This document shows positions 1-5,277 of a stretch of 12,500 nt of DNA, one piece after another. The notes beneath the pieces are model-generated. The model saw nothing but the letters and a program-made list of their open reading frames with translations. It was not told the origin of the DNA and did no database searches. Positions within the stretch are counted from its first letter, which is position 1. Each line of letters starts with the position of its first letter. The position numbers and the translations under genes are program-made. Source of the DNA: Symbiodinium natans (taxonomy: Eukaryota; Sar; Dinophyceae; Suessiales; Symbiodiniaceae); the NCBI GenBank assembly GCA_905221605.1, contig CAJNDS010002221.1, positions 152,501-165,000 on the forward strand, read 5' to 3'.

Positions 1-125
1 ACCCTAAACCCTAAACCCTAAACCCTAAACCCTAAACCCTAAACCCTAAACCCTAAACCCTAAACCCTAAACCCTAAACCCTAAACCCTAAACCCTAAAC
101 CCTAAACCCTAAACCCTAAACCCTA
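1..125. repeat. Terminal telomere array (CCCTAAA)n
   Basis: About 17 uninterrupted copies of CCCTAAA begin at the first base and end at CCCTAC near 125. The G-rich strand (TTTAGGG) points off the left edge, as at a left chromosome end. This is the plant/alga/alveolate-type heptamer. The array is probably clipped by the assembly rather than full length. Confidence 0.95.
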
Positions 126-169
126 CAGCCTGCGAGTTTGGGGTTGTTTCTTCTTGCCGGAGGTCACAG

Positions 170-230
170 AGGGATGTACCTGGATGCACGTACGGCATGC
201 AAATCGGGCCCTGTGTGTGCCCATGTTTAA
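170..230 (+). other. Exon-like island next to the telomere
   Basis: A pyrimidine-rich stretch (147-156) and CACAG ending at 169 look like a splice acceptor. A short open frame follows, with ATG at 174 and TAA at 228: MYLDARTACKSGPVCAHV. The stop falls where the sequence re-enters telomeric repeat. Eighteen codons is too short for a gene call; it could be an exon remnant or chance. Confidence 0.2.
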
Positions 231-313
231 GGTTTAAACCCTAAACCCTAAACCCTCAACCCTAAACCCTAAACCCTCAACCCTAAACCCTCAACCCTAA
301 ACCCTAAACCCTT
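231..313. repeat. Interstitial telomeric tract with CCCTCAA variants
   Basis: It opens with the palindrome GGTTTAAACC (231-240), a small head-to-head joint of G-rich and C-rich telomeric sequence. CCCTAAA copies with interspersed CCCTCAA follow, then decay into GGGTTTGCCGGGTTTGGGG at about 316-335. Confidence 0.85.
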
Positions 314-314
314 T

Positions 315-425
315 CGGGTTTGCCGGGTTTGGGGGTTTGCGGGCTTAGGGTTTATTCCGACATACCTGACATACCCAGGGGGCTCCCCCTTCTGGGCTCT
401 CCGTGAAAGTTTCGAGGTGATTTGA
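315..425 (+). other. Short open frame with exon-like core
   Basis: The frame is open from 315 to TGA at 423. Its first half is decayed G-rich telomeric repeat (glycine/phenylalanine-rich). The second half reads YPGGSPFWALRESFEVI. Within it, CCCAG ending at 378 and CGAG followed by GTGATT at 417 could bound a 38-nt exon (379-416). No family is recognised. Confidence 0.2.
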
Positions 426-527
426 AGCAGGGTTATATTACTGTTATTGGTGAGTCCATATAAGGTTCCTTTTTAAATATTGGTGAGTGTATATATTGGG
501 TGGTGTCCTTCTGGGGATATATTTCTT
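426..527. other. AT-richer spacer with duplicated TATTGGTGAGT
   Basis: This is one of the few AT-rich spacers. TATTGGTGAGT occurs at 445-455 and 478-488, 33 bases apart; each copy contains the donor-like core GGTGAGT. The rest is AT-rich and ends at CTTACCC, where the telomeric tract resumes. It may be intron sequence with a duplicated donor. Confidence 0.3.
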
Positions 528-582
528 ACCCTAAACCCTAAACCCTAAACCCTAGACCCTAGACCCCAAACCCTAAATACCC
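528..582. repeat. Degenerate interstitial CCCTAAA tract
   Basis: CCCTAAA copies pass into CCCTAGA, CCCCAAA and CCCTAAATA variants before the next island. Confidence 0.85.
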
Positions 583-645
583 TACTTCATTTGGCTCTTG
601 TTTCGCAAAGGAGTCTGGGCTTCAGCCCGAAGCCTTACATCCTGA
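577..645 (+). other. Short hydrophobic open frame
   Basis: Between a telomeric TAA (574) and TGA (643) the frame reads YFIWLLFRKGVWASARSL after three bases of repeat. A second frame entered after GCAAAG (610) is also open into the repeat. Two open frames on one strand make the coding call weak. GGGCTTCAGCCCGAAGCC (618-635) is partly self-complementary. Confidence 0.18.
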
Positions 646-850
646 GCCCTACACGAAACCCGAAACCCTCAGCCCTAAACCCTAAGCCCTCAGCCCGAAG
701 CCCTAAACCCTAAACCCTACATCCTAAACCCTAAACCCTGAACCCTAAACCCTAAACCCTAAACCCTAAACCCCAAACCCTAAACCCTAAACCCCAAACC
801 CTAAACCCTAAACCCTAAACCCTAAATCAAGCCCTAGGCCTAAACCCTAA
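646..850. repeat. Long degenerate interstitial CCCTAAA tract
   Basis: About 200 bp of CCCTAAA mixed with CCCGAAA, CCCTCAG, CCCTAAG, CCCTGAA and CCCCAAA. The mixture looks like single-base decay of an older array with locally homogenised stretches (740-825). Confidence 0.85.
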
Positions 851-864
851 TCCTGACGCCCTGA

Positions 865-981
865 GCCCGAAAAAGCTCCCCCGGAAGAGCCAAGGAATCT
901 TTGGCCATTGGTGCTGGTGGCCTCCTGGCTTCAGAGTACGGTGATCAACACGCCCTAAAGCCCCTAAACCCTGAACCCTAA
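865..981 (+). CDS. Exon-like fragment, glycine/alanine-rich segment
   Basis: A 38-codon frame between TGA (862) and TAA (979). The non-repetitive core (about 877-953) reads GRAKESLAIGAGGLLASEYG, followed by DQH; the last ten codons are telomeric repeat in frame. The core has balanced composition and a short hydrophobic, glycine-rich stretch. GGAAG near 887 could be an acceptor. There is no start codon and no recognisable domain. It may be an internal exon truncated by repeat, or a pseudo-exon. Confidence 0.28.
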   Translation, partial: ARKSSPGRAKESLAIGAGGLLASEYGDQHALKPLNPEP

Positions 982-1048
982 ACCCCAAACCCTAAACCCG
1001 AAAGCCCCTAAAGCCCCTAAAGCCCCTAAACCCTCGACCCGAAACCCG
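955..1048. repeat. Degenerate C-rich tract with AAGCCCCTA variants
   Basis: CCCTAAA decays to CCCCTAAAG, CCCTGAA, CCCGAAA and CCCTCGA. Octamer spacing (CCCCTAAA/AAGCCCCT) appears at 955-1030. Confidence 0.75.
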
Positions 1049-1058
1049 GAATTCTGGG

Positions 1059-1102
1059 GGTTGTTTAGGGTTTAGGGAGGATTCAGGGTTCAGGGTTTTC
1101 CT
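1059..1102. repeat. Short G-rich (TTTAGGG) tract
   Basis: TTTAGGG-type copies on the + strand, inverted relative to the preceding C-rich tract. They degrade into GGATTCAGGGTTCAGGG before the next island. Confidence 0.75.
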
Positions 1103-1130
1103 GTTTGGGTTTACTTGATTAATCCCACAG

Positions 1131-1203
1131 GGCCCTTGAGGTTGCACCCGTAGGTTGGGGGACCCGTCTAAGGATTCCCCAAGGAATAGAGGGGCCCTAC
1201 TAG
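1131..1203 (+). CDS. Exon-like fragment with good splice acceptor
   Basis: TTGATTAATCCCACAG, ending at 1130, has a branch-point-like TGATTAAT and a CAG acceptor. After one leftover base the frame from 1132 reads ALEVAPVGWGTRLRIPQG then IEGPY, and stops at TAG 1201. A donor-like GTAG|GTTGGG lies at 1151-1160, so the exon could end earlier. Composition is protein-like but no domain is recognised. It is followed closely by the larger broken frame at 1227. Confidence 0.33.
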
Positions 1204-1226
1204 GAGTATGTCAAAGAAGGCCCTAA

Positions 1227-1574
1227 ACGCTGCAGGGGTACAAGCTTAGGGGTAGGGGTTTTTGGATCCCAGAGAGACCTCCAAATCATAGGCATCTGAA
1301 AGAGGCCTTCTGCGAGAAGCACGTCGTTTCTCCGCGGTTGGGCAAGAATGGCAAGAGAGCCTACATGGTGGCCAACGACTGCGACGGCATTTTTGGACGA
1401 TCGTAAACACAGATGGGGCGAGAGTGCGCCTTGGGAGATTTCCGGGTGTACGCCATATCGACAAGATATGAGCCGCACCACTGGGCGACCGAAAAAAGGT
1501 TCCTCCAGCTGGAGCCTCGGCCCGTTGTCTTCAGCTCCTTCCCGAGCGCGGTGGAGCACTTCTTCTGGGTTTAG
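1227..1574 (+). pseudogene. Broken coding segment with one in-frame TAA
   Basis: The longest island on this part of the window. One frame is open from 1227 to TAA at 1404, and the same frame is open again from 1407 to TAG at 1572, which lies in telomeric repeat. The first half ends KRAYMVANDCDGIFGRS. The second half includes RYEPHHWATEKRFLQLEP and ends VEHFFWV. Both halves have strong protein-like composition, with aromatic, charged and cysteine residues in natural proportion, unlike the repeat-derived frames. The simplest reading is a decayed exon with a nonsense codon. Alternatives are two exons, with an acceptor at AAACACAG (1411), or a non-standard code. TAG at 1284-1286 offers another acceptor upstream. 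The antisense and +1 frames here are also open but look less natural. No family is recognised. Confidence 0.42.
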
Positions 1575-1612
1575 GGTTTAGGGTTTAGGGTTTAGGGTTT
1601 AGGGTTTAGGGT
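1567..1612. repeat. Interstitial (TTTAGGG)n, G-rich on + strand
   Basis: Six near-perfect GGGTTTA copies begin directly at the end of the broken coding frame (TTCTGGGTTTAGGG), as if repeat had been joined to a coding end. Confidence 0.9.
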
Positions 1613-1650
1613 CTCGAGGAAGTCCTTGAAGGACCATATGCAAGTCCTAG
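1613..1650. other. Small island with 13-bp palindrome
   Basis: GTCCTTGAAGGAC (1622-1634) is a perfect inverted repeat around one base. The + strand is open through the island (LEEVLEGPYASPRP) but is only 14 codons. The flanking tracts have opposite orientation, G-rich on the left and C-rich on the right. Confidence 0.35.
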
Positions 1651-1755
1651 ACCCTAAACCCTAAACCCTAAACCCTAGACCCTAAACCCTAAGCCGTAAA
1701 CTCTAAACCCTAGACCCTAAACCCTAAACCCTACTAAACCCTAAATCCTAAACCC
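1650..1755. repeat. Degenerate interstitial CCCTAAA tract
   Basis: CCCTAAA with CCCTAGA, CCGTAAA, CTCTAAA and a CCCTACTAAA joint. Confidence 0.85.
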
Positions 1756-1758
1756 AAG

Positions 1759-1866
1759 GTCCTCCTGGCGCTGATCAAGGGTGGCTGGCTCGCGGTCATC
1801 GTGGGCAGCAACGTCTTTCTTGCGGACTTCACGGTTGCGCGGTCGACGTTTTACCCTAAGCCCTAA
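1759..1866 (+). CDS. Exon-like fragment encoding a membrane helix
   Basis: CCCAAG ending at 1758 may be a weak acceptor. The frame from 1759 reads VLLALIKGGWLAVIVGSN, then VFLADFTVARSTFY, and passes through three repeat-derived codons to TAA at 1864. The sequence is GC-rich at third positions and hydrophobic for about 22 residues, consistent with a transmembrane or re-entrant segment. There is no GT donor at the edge; coding sequence simply gives way to CCCTAAG. It could be an internal exon of a membrane protein truncated by repeat. The parent family is not identified. Confidence 0.4.
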   Translation, partial: VLLALIKGGWLAVIVGSNVFLADFTVARSTFYPKP

Positions 1867-1917
1867 CCCCTAAACCCGAAACCCTAAACCCTAAACCCTA
1901 AACCCTAAACCCTAAAA
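1853..1917. repeat. Interstitial CCCTAAA tract
   Basis: CCCTAAG and CCCGAAA variants, then five clean CCCTAAA copies. Confidence 0.85.
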
Positions 1918-2030
1918 CCTTTGGGGGACTTCGGGTATTGTTTATTGGGACTTCAGGGACTCGCAGAGCTGGCTTAGGGGGCGTTTAGTGGCTAAGGTTT
2001 CAATTTCTAGGGGTTCAGGGGTTCAGGGGC
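1918..2030. other. Island without recognised content
   Basis: A G-rich stretch with the pair TGGCTTAGG (1971-1979) and TGGCTAAGG (1989-1997) and degenerate GGGGTTCA copies near its right edge. No convincing frame or RNA is seen. Confidence 0.3.
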
Positions 2031-2110
2031 CCTAAACCCTAAACCCTAAACCCGAAACCCTAAACCCTAAACCCTAAACCCGAAACCGTAAACCCCAAAC
2101 CCTAAACCCT
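2031..2110. repeat. Interstitial CCCTAAA tract
   Basis: CCCTAAA with regularly spaced CCCGAAA variants and CCGTAAA. Confidence 0.85.
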
Positions 2111-2197
2111 CCCCATTGGGCTTTTGGGTATTCTATGGGTGATGGAAGAATGGGGAGGAACTTCTCTAAATTATGGTTCCTGTTTGGGGTACCCTAA
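2111..2197 (+). other. Short open frame with ATG at 2135
   Basis: The frame reads HWAFGYSMGDGRMGRNFSKL then WFLFGVP, with an ATG at 2135 (20 codons) and TAA at 2195. Composition is protein-like, rich in Gly, Trp and Phe, but there is no domain. It is flanked by telomeric repeat on both sides. It may be a C-terminal exon remnant. Confidence 0.22.
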
Positions 2198-2203
2198 ATA
2201 AGA

Positions 2204-2310
2204 GACCCTAAACCCTAAACCCTAAACCCTAAACCCTAAACCCGAAACCCTAAACCCTAAACCTAAACCCTAAACCCTAATCCCTAAACCCTAAACCCTA
2301 AACCCTAAAC
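2204..2310. repeat. Interstitial CCCTAAA tract
   Basis: Mostly clean copies, with a one-base deletion (CCTAAACCTAAA, about 2260) and CCCGAAA/TCCCTAAA variants. Confidence 0.88.
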
Positions 2311-2556
2311 GCCTTATAATGTAAGCAGGACCCAAAAGGGACCCTATTTCAGAGAGGTGACCAAATAGGGGGCTTAATTAGGGTTCAGGGAGTTCAGGGT
2401 TTAGGAAGGAACCAGAATGCCAGCACAAGGAAACCGTACGGATCCTGATTCTGGTAGCTGAAGGAAAGTTCCACAATAGTCCTGCTCACACAACCACAGA
2501 CTCTCAACCCTAAGCCTTCAACCGCAAACCCTCAACCCCCCAACCCCTCCTGAATC
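2311..2556. other. Island with two small inverted repeats
   Basis: CCCTATTT (2342-2349) and AAATAGGG (2363-2370) form an 8-bp hairpin. ACCAGAAT (2411-2418) and ATTCTGGT (2448-2455) form another. A 14-codon ATG frame (2417-2461, MPAQGNRTDPDSGS) lies inside the second. Decayed telomeric sequence occupies 2375-2405 and 2505-2545. No gene is supported. Confidence 0.35.
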
Positions 2557-2558
2557 TC

Positions 2559-2630
2559 TACTTGGAGGTTCAGGGTACTTAGAACCCCGACTTATACTTG
2601 GGGTCATAAGTACCCATGAACCTCCAAGTA
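2559..2630. mobile_element. 72-bp foldback (MITE-like) element
   Basis: The left arm TACTTGGAGGTTCAGGGTAC (from 2559) is matched by the reverse complement of the right arm ending at 2630, which differs by one inserted T (TTCATGGGTACTTA). The centre (2583-2605) is itself nearly self-complementary (ACCCCGACTTA / TACTTGGGGT), so almost the whole element folds on itself. It is bounded by TA on each side; no longer target duplication is clear. It is non-coding and unrelated to the telomeric heptamer. It may be a miniature inverted-repeat element or a hairpin left by repair. Confidence 0.55.
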
Positions 2631-2653
2631 AACTCTAACATCAGGCAGCCCAG

Positions 2654-2792
2654 GCCCTAAACCCTAAGCCCTAAACCCTAAACCCTCAGCCCTAAACTCT
2701 AACCTTAAACCCTAAACCCTCAGCCCTAAACCCTAAACCCTAAACCCTAAGCCCTAAGCCCTAAGCCCTTAAACCCTAAACCCGAAACCCCA
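2654..2792. repeat. Degenerate CCCTAAA/CCCTAAG/CCCTCAG tract
   Basis: Mixed variants with local runs of CCCTAAG (2745-2768). Confidence 0.85.
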
Positions 2793-2799
2793 ACATCAG

Positions 2800-2892
2800 G
2801 CGGCCTTCGGCAAGTATCTGGTGGTCTTTCGCGTGCGGCCCGAGAGTGTGGGCGGGGCGTCTTGGCAGCCTGCAGCGAATTGCGTTGGCCCT
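2800..2892 (+). CDS. Exon-like fragment, first copy of a duplicated exon edge
   Basis: CCAACATCAG ending at 2799 is an acceptor-like edge. The frame from 2800 reads AAFGKYLVVFRVRPESVGG then ASWQPAANCVGPT and passes into telomeric codons, with TAA at 2920. Third positions are GC-rich and the peptide looks natural. CTGGTG|GTCTTT at 2824/2825 could be a donor giving a 24-nt micro-exon; this coincides almost exactly with where the second copy (3728-3766) stops matching. The protein family is unknown. Confidence 0.4.
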
Positions 2893-3046
2893 ACACCCCA
2901 AACCCTAAACCCTAAACCCTAAACCCTAAACCCTAAACCCTAAACCCTAAACCCTAAACCCTAAACCTAAACCCTAAACCCTTAACCCTGAACCCTTAAC
3001 CCAAAGCCGTAAACCCCAAACCCTAAACTCTTGACCCTAAACCCTT
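2889..3046. repeat. Interstitial CCCTAAA tract
   Basis: About nine clean copies (2900-2963), then CCCTAAACCTAAA, CCCTTAA, CCCTGAA and CTCTTGA decay. It ends in CCCTTTTAG, which serves as a plausible acceptor for the next exon. Confidence 0.88.
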
Positions 3047-3050
3047 TTAG

Positions 3051-3111
3051 CGTCGAGGAGCTCTGCTGGGACTTTCTGCCACCCGGGCCGAGGAGCCAGA
3101 GAATCGCGCAG
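3051..3111 (+). CDS. Candidate 61-nt exon with both splice signals
   Basis: CCCTTTTAG ends at 3050 and CGCAG|GTGCGCG is at 3111/3112, so both canonical AG and GT are present. After one base the frame reads VEELCWDFLPPGPRSQRIAQ. The composition is protein-like and strongly unlike the flanking repeat. The upstream pyrimidine tract is the tail of the C-rich telomeric array, and the following intron would begin with inverted TTTAGGG repeat. This is one of the best cases for telomeric repeat sitting inside introns. No domain is recognised. Confidence 0.42.
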
Positions 3112-3119
3112 GTGCGCGC

Positions 3120-3209
3120 AGGGTTTAGGGTTTAGGGTTTGGGGTTTAGGGTTTGGGGTTTAGGGTTTAGGGTTTAGGGTTTGGGGTTTAGGGTTCAGGA
3201 TTTAGGGTT
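3120..3209. repeat. Interstitial TTTAGGG tract, G-rich on + strand
   Basis: TTTAGGG alternates with TTTGGGG, then GGGTTTCTGGCAG leads to ATGAGGTGCAAG (3218-3229), a possible micro-exon edge. Orientation is opposite to the tract at 2889. Confidence 0.88.
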
Positions 3210-3271
3210 TCTGGCAGATGAGGTGCAAGCATTTAAGCAACCTAAACCCTAAACCCTCAACCCGAAACCCT

Positions 3272-3370
3272 GAAGCGGTCCCTATCGGCTTGGTCTCGGC
3301 TGTCGTGACCTTGTCCTTCCATGGCCTCGTCCCTCTAGAATCGAGTCAAGAGGACCCTAAACGGACCTAA
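3272..3370 (+). CDS. Exon-like fragment encoding a hydrophobic segment
   Basis: The frame from 3272 reads EAVPIGLVSAVVTLSFHGL, then VPLESSQED, and reaches TAA at 3368 in decayed repeat. About 18 residues are hydrophobic, compatible with a membrane helix followed by an acidic tail. The edge CCCTGAAG (3275) is a weak acceptor and there is no donor. It may be a C-terminal exon or a truncated internal one. Confidence 0.3.
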   Translation, partial: EAVPIGLVSAVVTLSFHGLVPLESSQEDPKRT

Positions 3371-3415
3371 ACCCTAAACCCTGAACCCTAAACCCTCAAC
3401 CCTGAAGCCTCAACC
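3371..3415. repeat. Degenerate CCCTAAA/CCCTCAA tract
   Basis: CCCTAAA, CCCTGAA, CCCTCAA and AGCCTCAA variants, few of them intact. Confidence 0.75.
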
Positions 3416-3610
3416 CTACACCCGCGTGGAACTTCGGTCGAAGACTCTCAAGCGCAGGAAAAAACCTCTGAGATTCTGCCCAATCACGCACACTGCAACG
3501 CCATCTTTGGCTCGTTGCCCTTGGCAGACGTGGAGGAACATGAGCCGGGCATGCTTCGTAGAAACCACAGTAGTTTCTTGCGGAACGGTTCGCCTCACAG
3601 TTCTCGCTGA
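3416..3610 (+). CDS. Candidate C-terminal exon, polar tail
   Basis: The frame is open from a telomeric TAA at 3389 to TGA at 3608; non-repetitive coding begins around 3416. It contains TSVEDSQAQEKTSEILPN, HAHCNAIFGSLPLADVEEHE and ends FLRNGSPHSSR. The mix of polar and acidic residues resembles a cytoplasmic tail. Three other frames in this island are also open (one +, from an ATG at 3426, and two -), which weakens the choice. I prefer this one because the alternatives are Arg/Pro-rich in the manner of frame shadows. No acceptor is obvious and no domain is recognised. Confidence 0.35.
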   Translation, partial: LHPRGTSVEDSQAQEKTSEILPNHAHCNAIFGSLPLADVEEHEPGMLRRNHSSFLRNGSPHSSR

Positions 3611-3624
3611 AGCGTGTGAAAGTA

Positions 3625-3727
3625 AACCCCCCTTGCACCCTGTAAACCCCCTCAACCACCCCCAAGCCCCCTAAACCACCGTGAGCCCCCTGAATCCTAA
3701 ACCCTAAACCCTAAACCCTAAACCCTG
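3625..3727. repeat. Decayed C-rich tract
   Basis: Starts as AAACCCCCTTGCACC and CCCCCTCAACCACC, poorly matching the heptamer, and becomes clean CCCTAAA at 3698-3725. Confidence 0.7.
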
Positions 3728-3766
3728 AACCCCAACATCAGGCGGCCTTCGGCAAGTATCTGGTGG
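3728..3766 (+). pseudogene. Second, truncated copy of the exon edge at 2786-2824
   Basis: These 39 bases are identical to 2786-2824: the CCCCAACATCAG acceptor edge and the first eight codons (AAFGKYLV). The match ends at CTGGTGG, after which the first copy continues as coding sequence and this one becomes CTAAACCC. A third partial copy of the edge (AACATCAGGCAGCC) is at 2637-2650. It looks like an exon duplicate cut off by repeat. Confidence 0.55.
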
Positions 3767-3905
3767 CTAAACCCTAAACCCTGAACCCTAACCCTGAACC
3801 CTAAACCCTAAACCCTAAACCCCAAACCCTAAACCCTAAACCCTAAACCCTAAACCCTGAACCCTGAACCCTGAACCCTAAACCCTAAACCCTAAACCCT
3901 AAACC
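3767..3905. repeat. Interstitial CCCTAAA tract
   Basis: CCCTAAA with CCCTGAA and one CCCTAA hexamer slip (about 3786). Confidence 0.88.
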
Positions 3906-3930
3906 ACCTCAAACCCCGCACGTAGACCCC

Positions 3931-4059
3931 CTGATCCCCCAAGCCAACGGCTTCCTGGACAACTGGGGATCGGATCTGTTTTTTGGTTCCGGTGGCCCGC
4001 GTTTGTGGGCATTGAAGACTAGAGAACCGATTCCTTCCGAAAATTGCCCCAAACCCTAA
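3931..4059 (+). CDS. Exon-like fragment ending at the repeat
   Basis: The frame from 3931 to TAA 4057 reads IPQANGFLDNWGSDLFFG, SGGPRLWALKTREPIPSENC and ends in repeat-derived PKP. CCCCCAAG ending at 3943 gives a pyrimidine-rich acceptor-like edge. It is aromatic and glycine-rich with natural composition. No domain is recognised and no donor is seen, so it could be a terminal exon that uses the repeat for its stop. Confidence 0.32.
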   Translation: MIPQANGFLDNWGSDLFFGSGGPRLWALKTREPIPSENCPKP

Positions 4060-4170
4060 ACCCTTAAACCTAAACCCTAAACCCGAAACCCTAAACCCTA
4101 AACCCTAAACCCTGAACCCTAAACCCAAAACCCAAAACCCCAAACCCCAAACCCCAAAACCCTAAACCTC
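4047..4170. repeat. Interstitial tract grading CCCTAAA to CCCAAAA/CCCCAAA
   Basis: CCCTAAA and CCCGAAA on the left change to CCCAAAA and CCCCAAA on the right, a miniature of the larger block at 4856-5008. Confidence 0.85.
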
Positions 4171-4175
4171 TCTTC

Positions 4176-4197
4176 ATATGTATATATATATACATAT
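4176..4197. repeat. 22-bp perfect AT palindrome
   Basis: ATATG, an alternating TA core, then CATAT: a perfect palindrome centred at 4186/4187. It sits just left of the 21-bp array, so it may be a cruciform or unwinding-prone site marking its edge. Confidence 0.7.
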
Positions 4198-4207
4198 ATT
4201 TAAACCT

Positions 4208-4610
4208 TTCGTTTTAGGCAAATCCTTCGTCGATTTAGGCAAGTTCTTCGTCGATTTAGGCAAACCCTCCGTCGATTTAGGCAAGTTCTTCGTCGATTTA
4301 GGCAAAGCCTTCGTCGGTTTAGGCAAACTTTGCTCATTTGCCTAAATCGACGAAGGACTTGCCTAAATCGACGAAGGGCTTGCCTAAATCGACGAAGCAC
4401 TTGCCTAAATCGACGAAGAGCTTGCCTAAATCGACGAAGGGGCCAATCCTGGCCTCCCTCTGGCATTTGTCGAGTTAGGCAAGTCTTTCGTCGATTTAGG
4501 CAAATCCTTCGTCGATTTAGGCAAATCCTTCGTCGATTTAGGCAAGTTATTCGTCGATTTAGGCAAGTTCTTCGTTGATTTAGGCAAGTTCTCCGTCGAT
4601 TTAGGCAAAT
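4208..4610. repeat. 21-bp repeat, 18 units in three alternating blocks
   Basis: The unit is TTCGTCGATTTAGGCAA plus four variable bases, at strict 21-bp spacing. Block A (4208-4328, six units, the first 18 bp) is forward. Block B (4338-4442, five units) is inverted. Block C (4467-4610, seven units, the first 20 bp) is forward again. A and B are separated by about 9 bases and B and C by about 24, so B can pair with either neighbour as a hairpin of about 100 bp. Each unit contains TTTAGGC, one base from the telomeric heptamer. Since 21 is a multiple of three, several frames stay open through the array (heptapeptides such as CLNRRRT, RFRQVLR and LPKSTKD). These frames are a by-product of the period and not evidence of a gene. 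Confidence 0.9.
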
Positions 4611-4822
4611 GGGTCACATGGGTTTGGTGCGAGGGTGGGGTGGGGAGCCTCTTTTGGGAGCTTTGGAGAGCTGCTGGAACGAATAGGTGTGAAGCGAGGG
4701 TTTAGTAGTAGAAACTTTATATTTTCGGAATGGTATGGGACCTTCTGGGCGGGTGTTTTTTTTTTTCTAATTGCTCATAATTGCTCTTCTAAACTAGCAA
4801 TGTCCTGGCCCTGCCAATCGTA
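4611..4822. other. Island with intron-end-like sequence
   Basis: Holds a 62-codon ATG frame (4635-4823) with a Phe-rich, low-confidence peptide. T11 (4756-4766), CTAAT, a duplicated AATTGCTC and AAACTAG ending at 4796 together resemble the 3' end of an intron. Only CAATGTCCTGGCC... remains before repeat resumes at 4820. No gene is supported. Confidence 0.3.
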
Positions 4823-5008
4823 AACCCTAAACCCTAAACCCTAAACCCTCCCGAAACCCCAAACCCCAAACCCCAAACCCCAAACCCCAAACCCCAAACC
4901 CAAAACCCAAAACCAAAACCCAAAACCCAAAACCCAAAACCCAAAACACAAAACACAAAACCCAAAACCCAAAACCCAAAACCCAAAACCCAAAACCCAA
5001 AACCCAAA
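4820..5008. repeat. CCCTAAA to CCCCAAA to CCCAAAA graded array
   Basis: Three or four CCCTAAA copies, then six CCCCAAA (4857-4898), then about fifteen CCCAAAA (4899-5008) with a local CACAAAA doublet (4944-4957). Each variant forms its own homogeneous block. The minus-strand frame through it (FWVLGFG repeats) is a repeat artefact. Confidence 0.92.
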
Positions 5009-5010
5009 GC

Positions 5011-5100
5011 ATGTCGGTGCAGATCTGCGCCTGCATCGCTGCCTGCTTCGCTCTGGGCGTGGGGAGCTGGGCCTACGTGGTGGCTGGGCTTAGGGCTTAG
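5011..5100 (+). CDS. Exon-like fragment encoding a membrane helix
   Basis: CCAAAG ends at 5009 and GGTGCAG at 5022; either could be the acceptor. The frame reads MSVQICACIAACFALGVGSW then AYVVAG and enters the CTTAGGG array, with TAG at 5098. The ATG at 5011 is present but not needed if this is an internal exon. The segment is 20+ hydrophobic, Cys/Ala-rich residues, a likely transmembrane helix. The right edge has no donor: GTGGCTGGG merges directly into GGGCTTA. Confidence 0.4.
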   Translation: MSVQICACIAACFALGVGSWAYVVAGLRA

Positions 5101-5277
5101 GGCTTAGGGCTTAGGGCTTAGGGCTTAGGGCTTAGGGCTTAGGGCTTAGGGCTTAGGGCTTAGGGCTTAGGGCTTAGGGCTTAGGGCTTAGGGCTTAGGG
5201 CTTAGGGCTTAGGGCTTAGGGCTTAGGGCTGAGGGCTTAGGGCTTAGGGCTTAGGGCTTAGGGCTTAGGGCTTAGGG
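5086..5277. repeat. Homogeneous (CTTAGGG)n array
   Basis: About 27 copies of GGGCTTA, a one-base variant of GGGTTTA, with a single CTGAGGG unit near 5229-5235. It is G-rich on the + strand and the cleanest variant array in the window. It starts flush with the coding island on its left. Confidence 0.95.

Noticed and set aside
1404-1420. A 10-nt GT-AG intron (GTAAACACAG) spanning the TAA
   Set aside because: Far too short for a spliceosomal intron and its removal would break the frame.
1200-1559. 119-codon minus-strand ORF over 1200-1559
   Set aside because: Antisense to the more natural-looking + frame; its composition is typical of a frame shadow and it lacks any domain or splice support.
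1348-1581. 77-codon + ORF from ATG 1348
   Set aside because: A shadow of the frame read at 1227-1574; Trp/Arg/Ser-rich and ends in repeat-derived residues.
3396-3674. Three other open frames over 3396-3674
   Set aside because: They overlap the preferred + frame; Arg/Pro-rich composition and ends within CCCTCAA-type repeat suggest chance. The choice is not certain.
4200-4617. Three ORFs of heptapeptide repeats in the 21-bp array
   Set aside because: A 21-bp period keeps any stop-free frame open; the peptides exist on both strands and reflect period, not selection.
4827-5036. Minus-strand ORF of FWVLGFG repeats
   Set aside because: Translation of CCCAAAA/CCCCAAA heptamers; variant units happen to lack stops.
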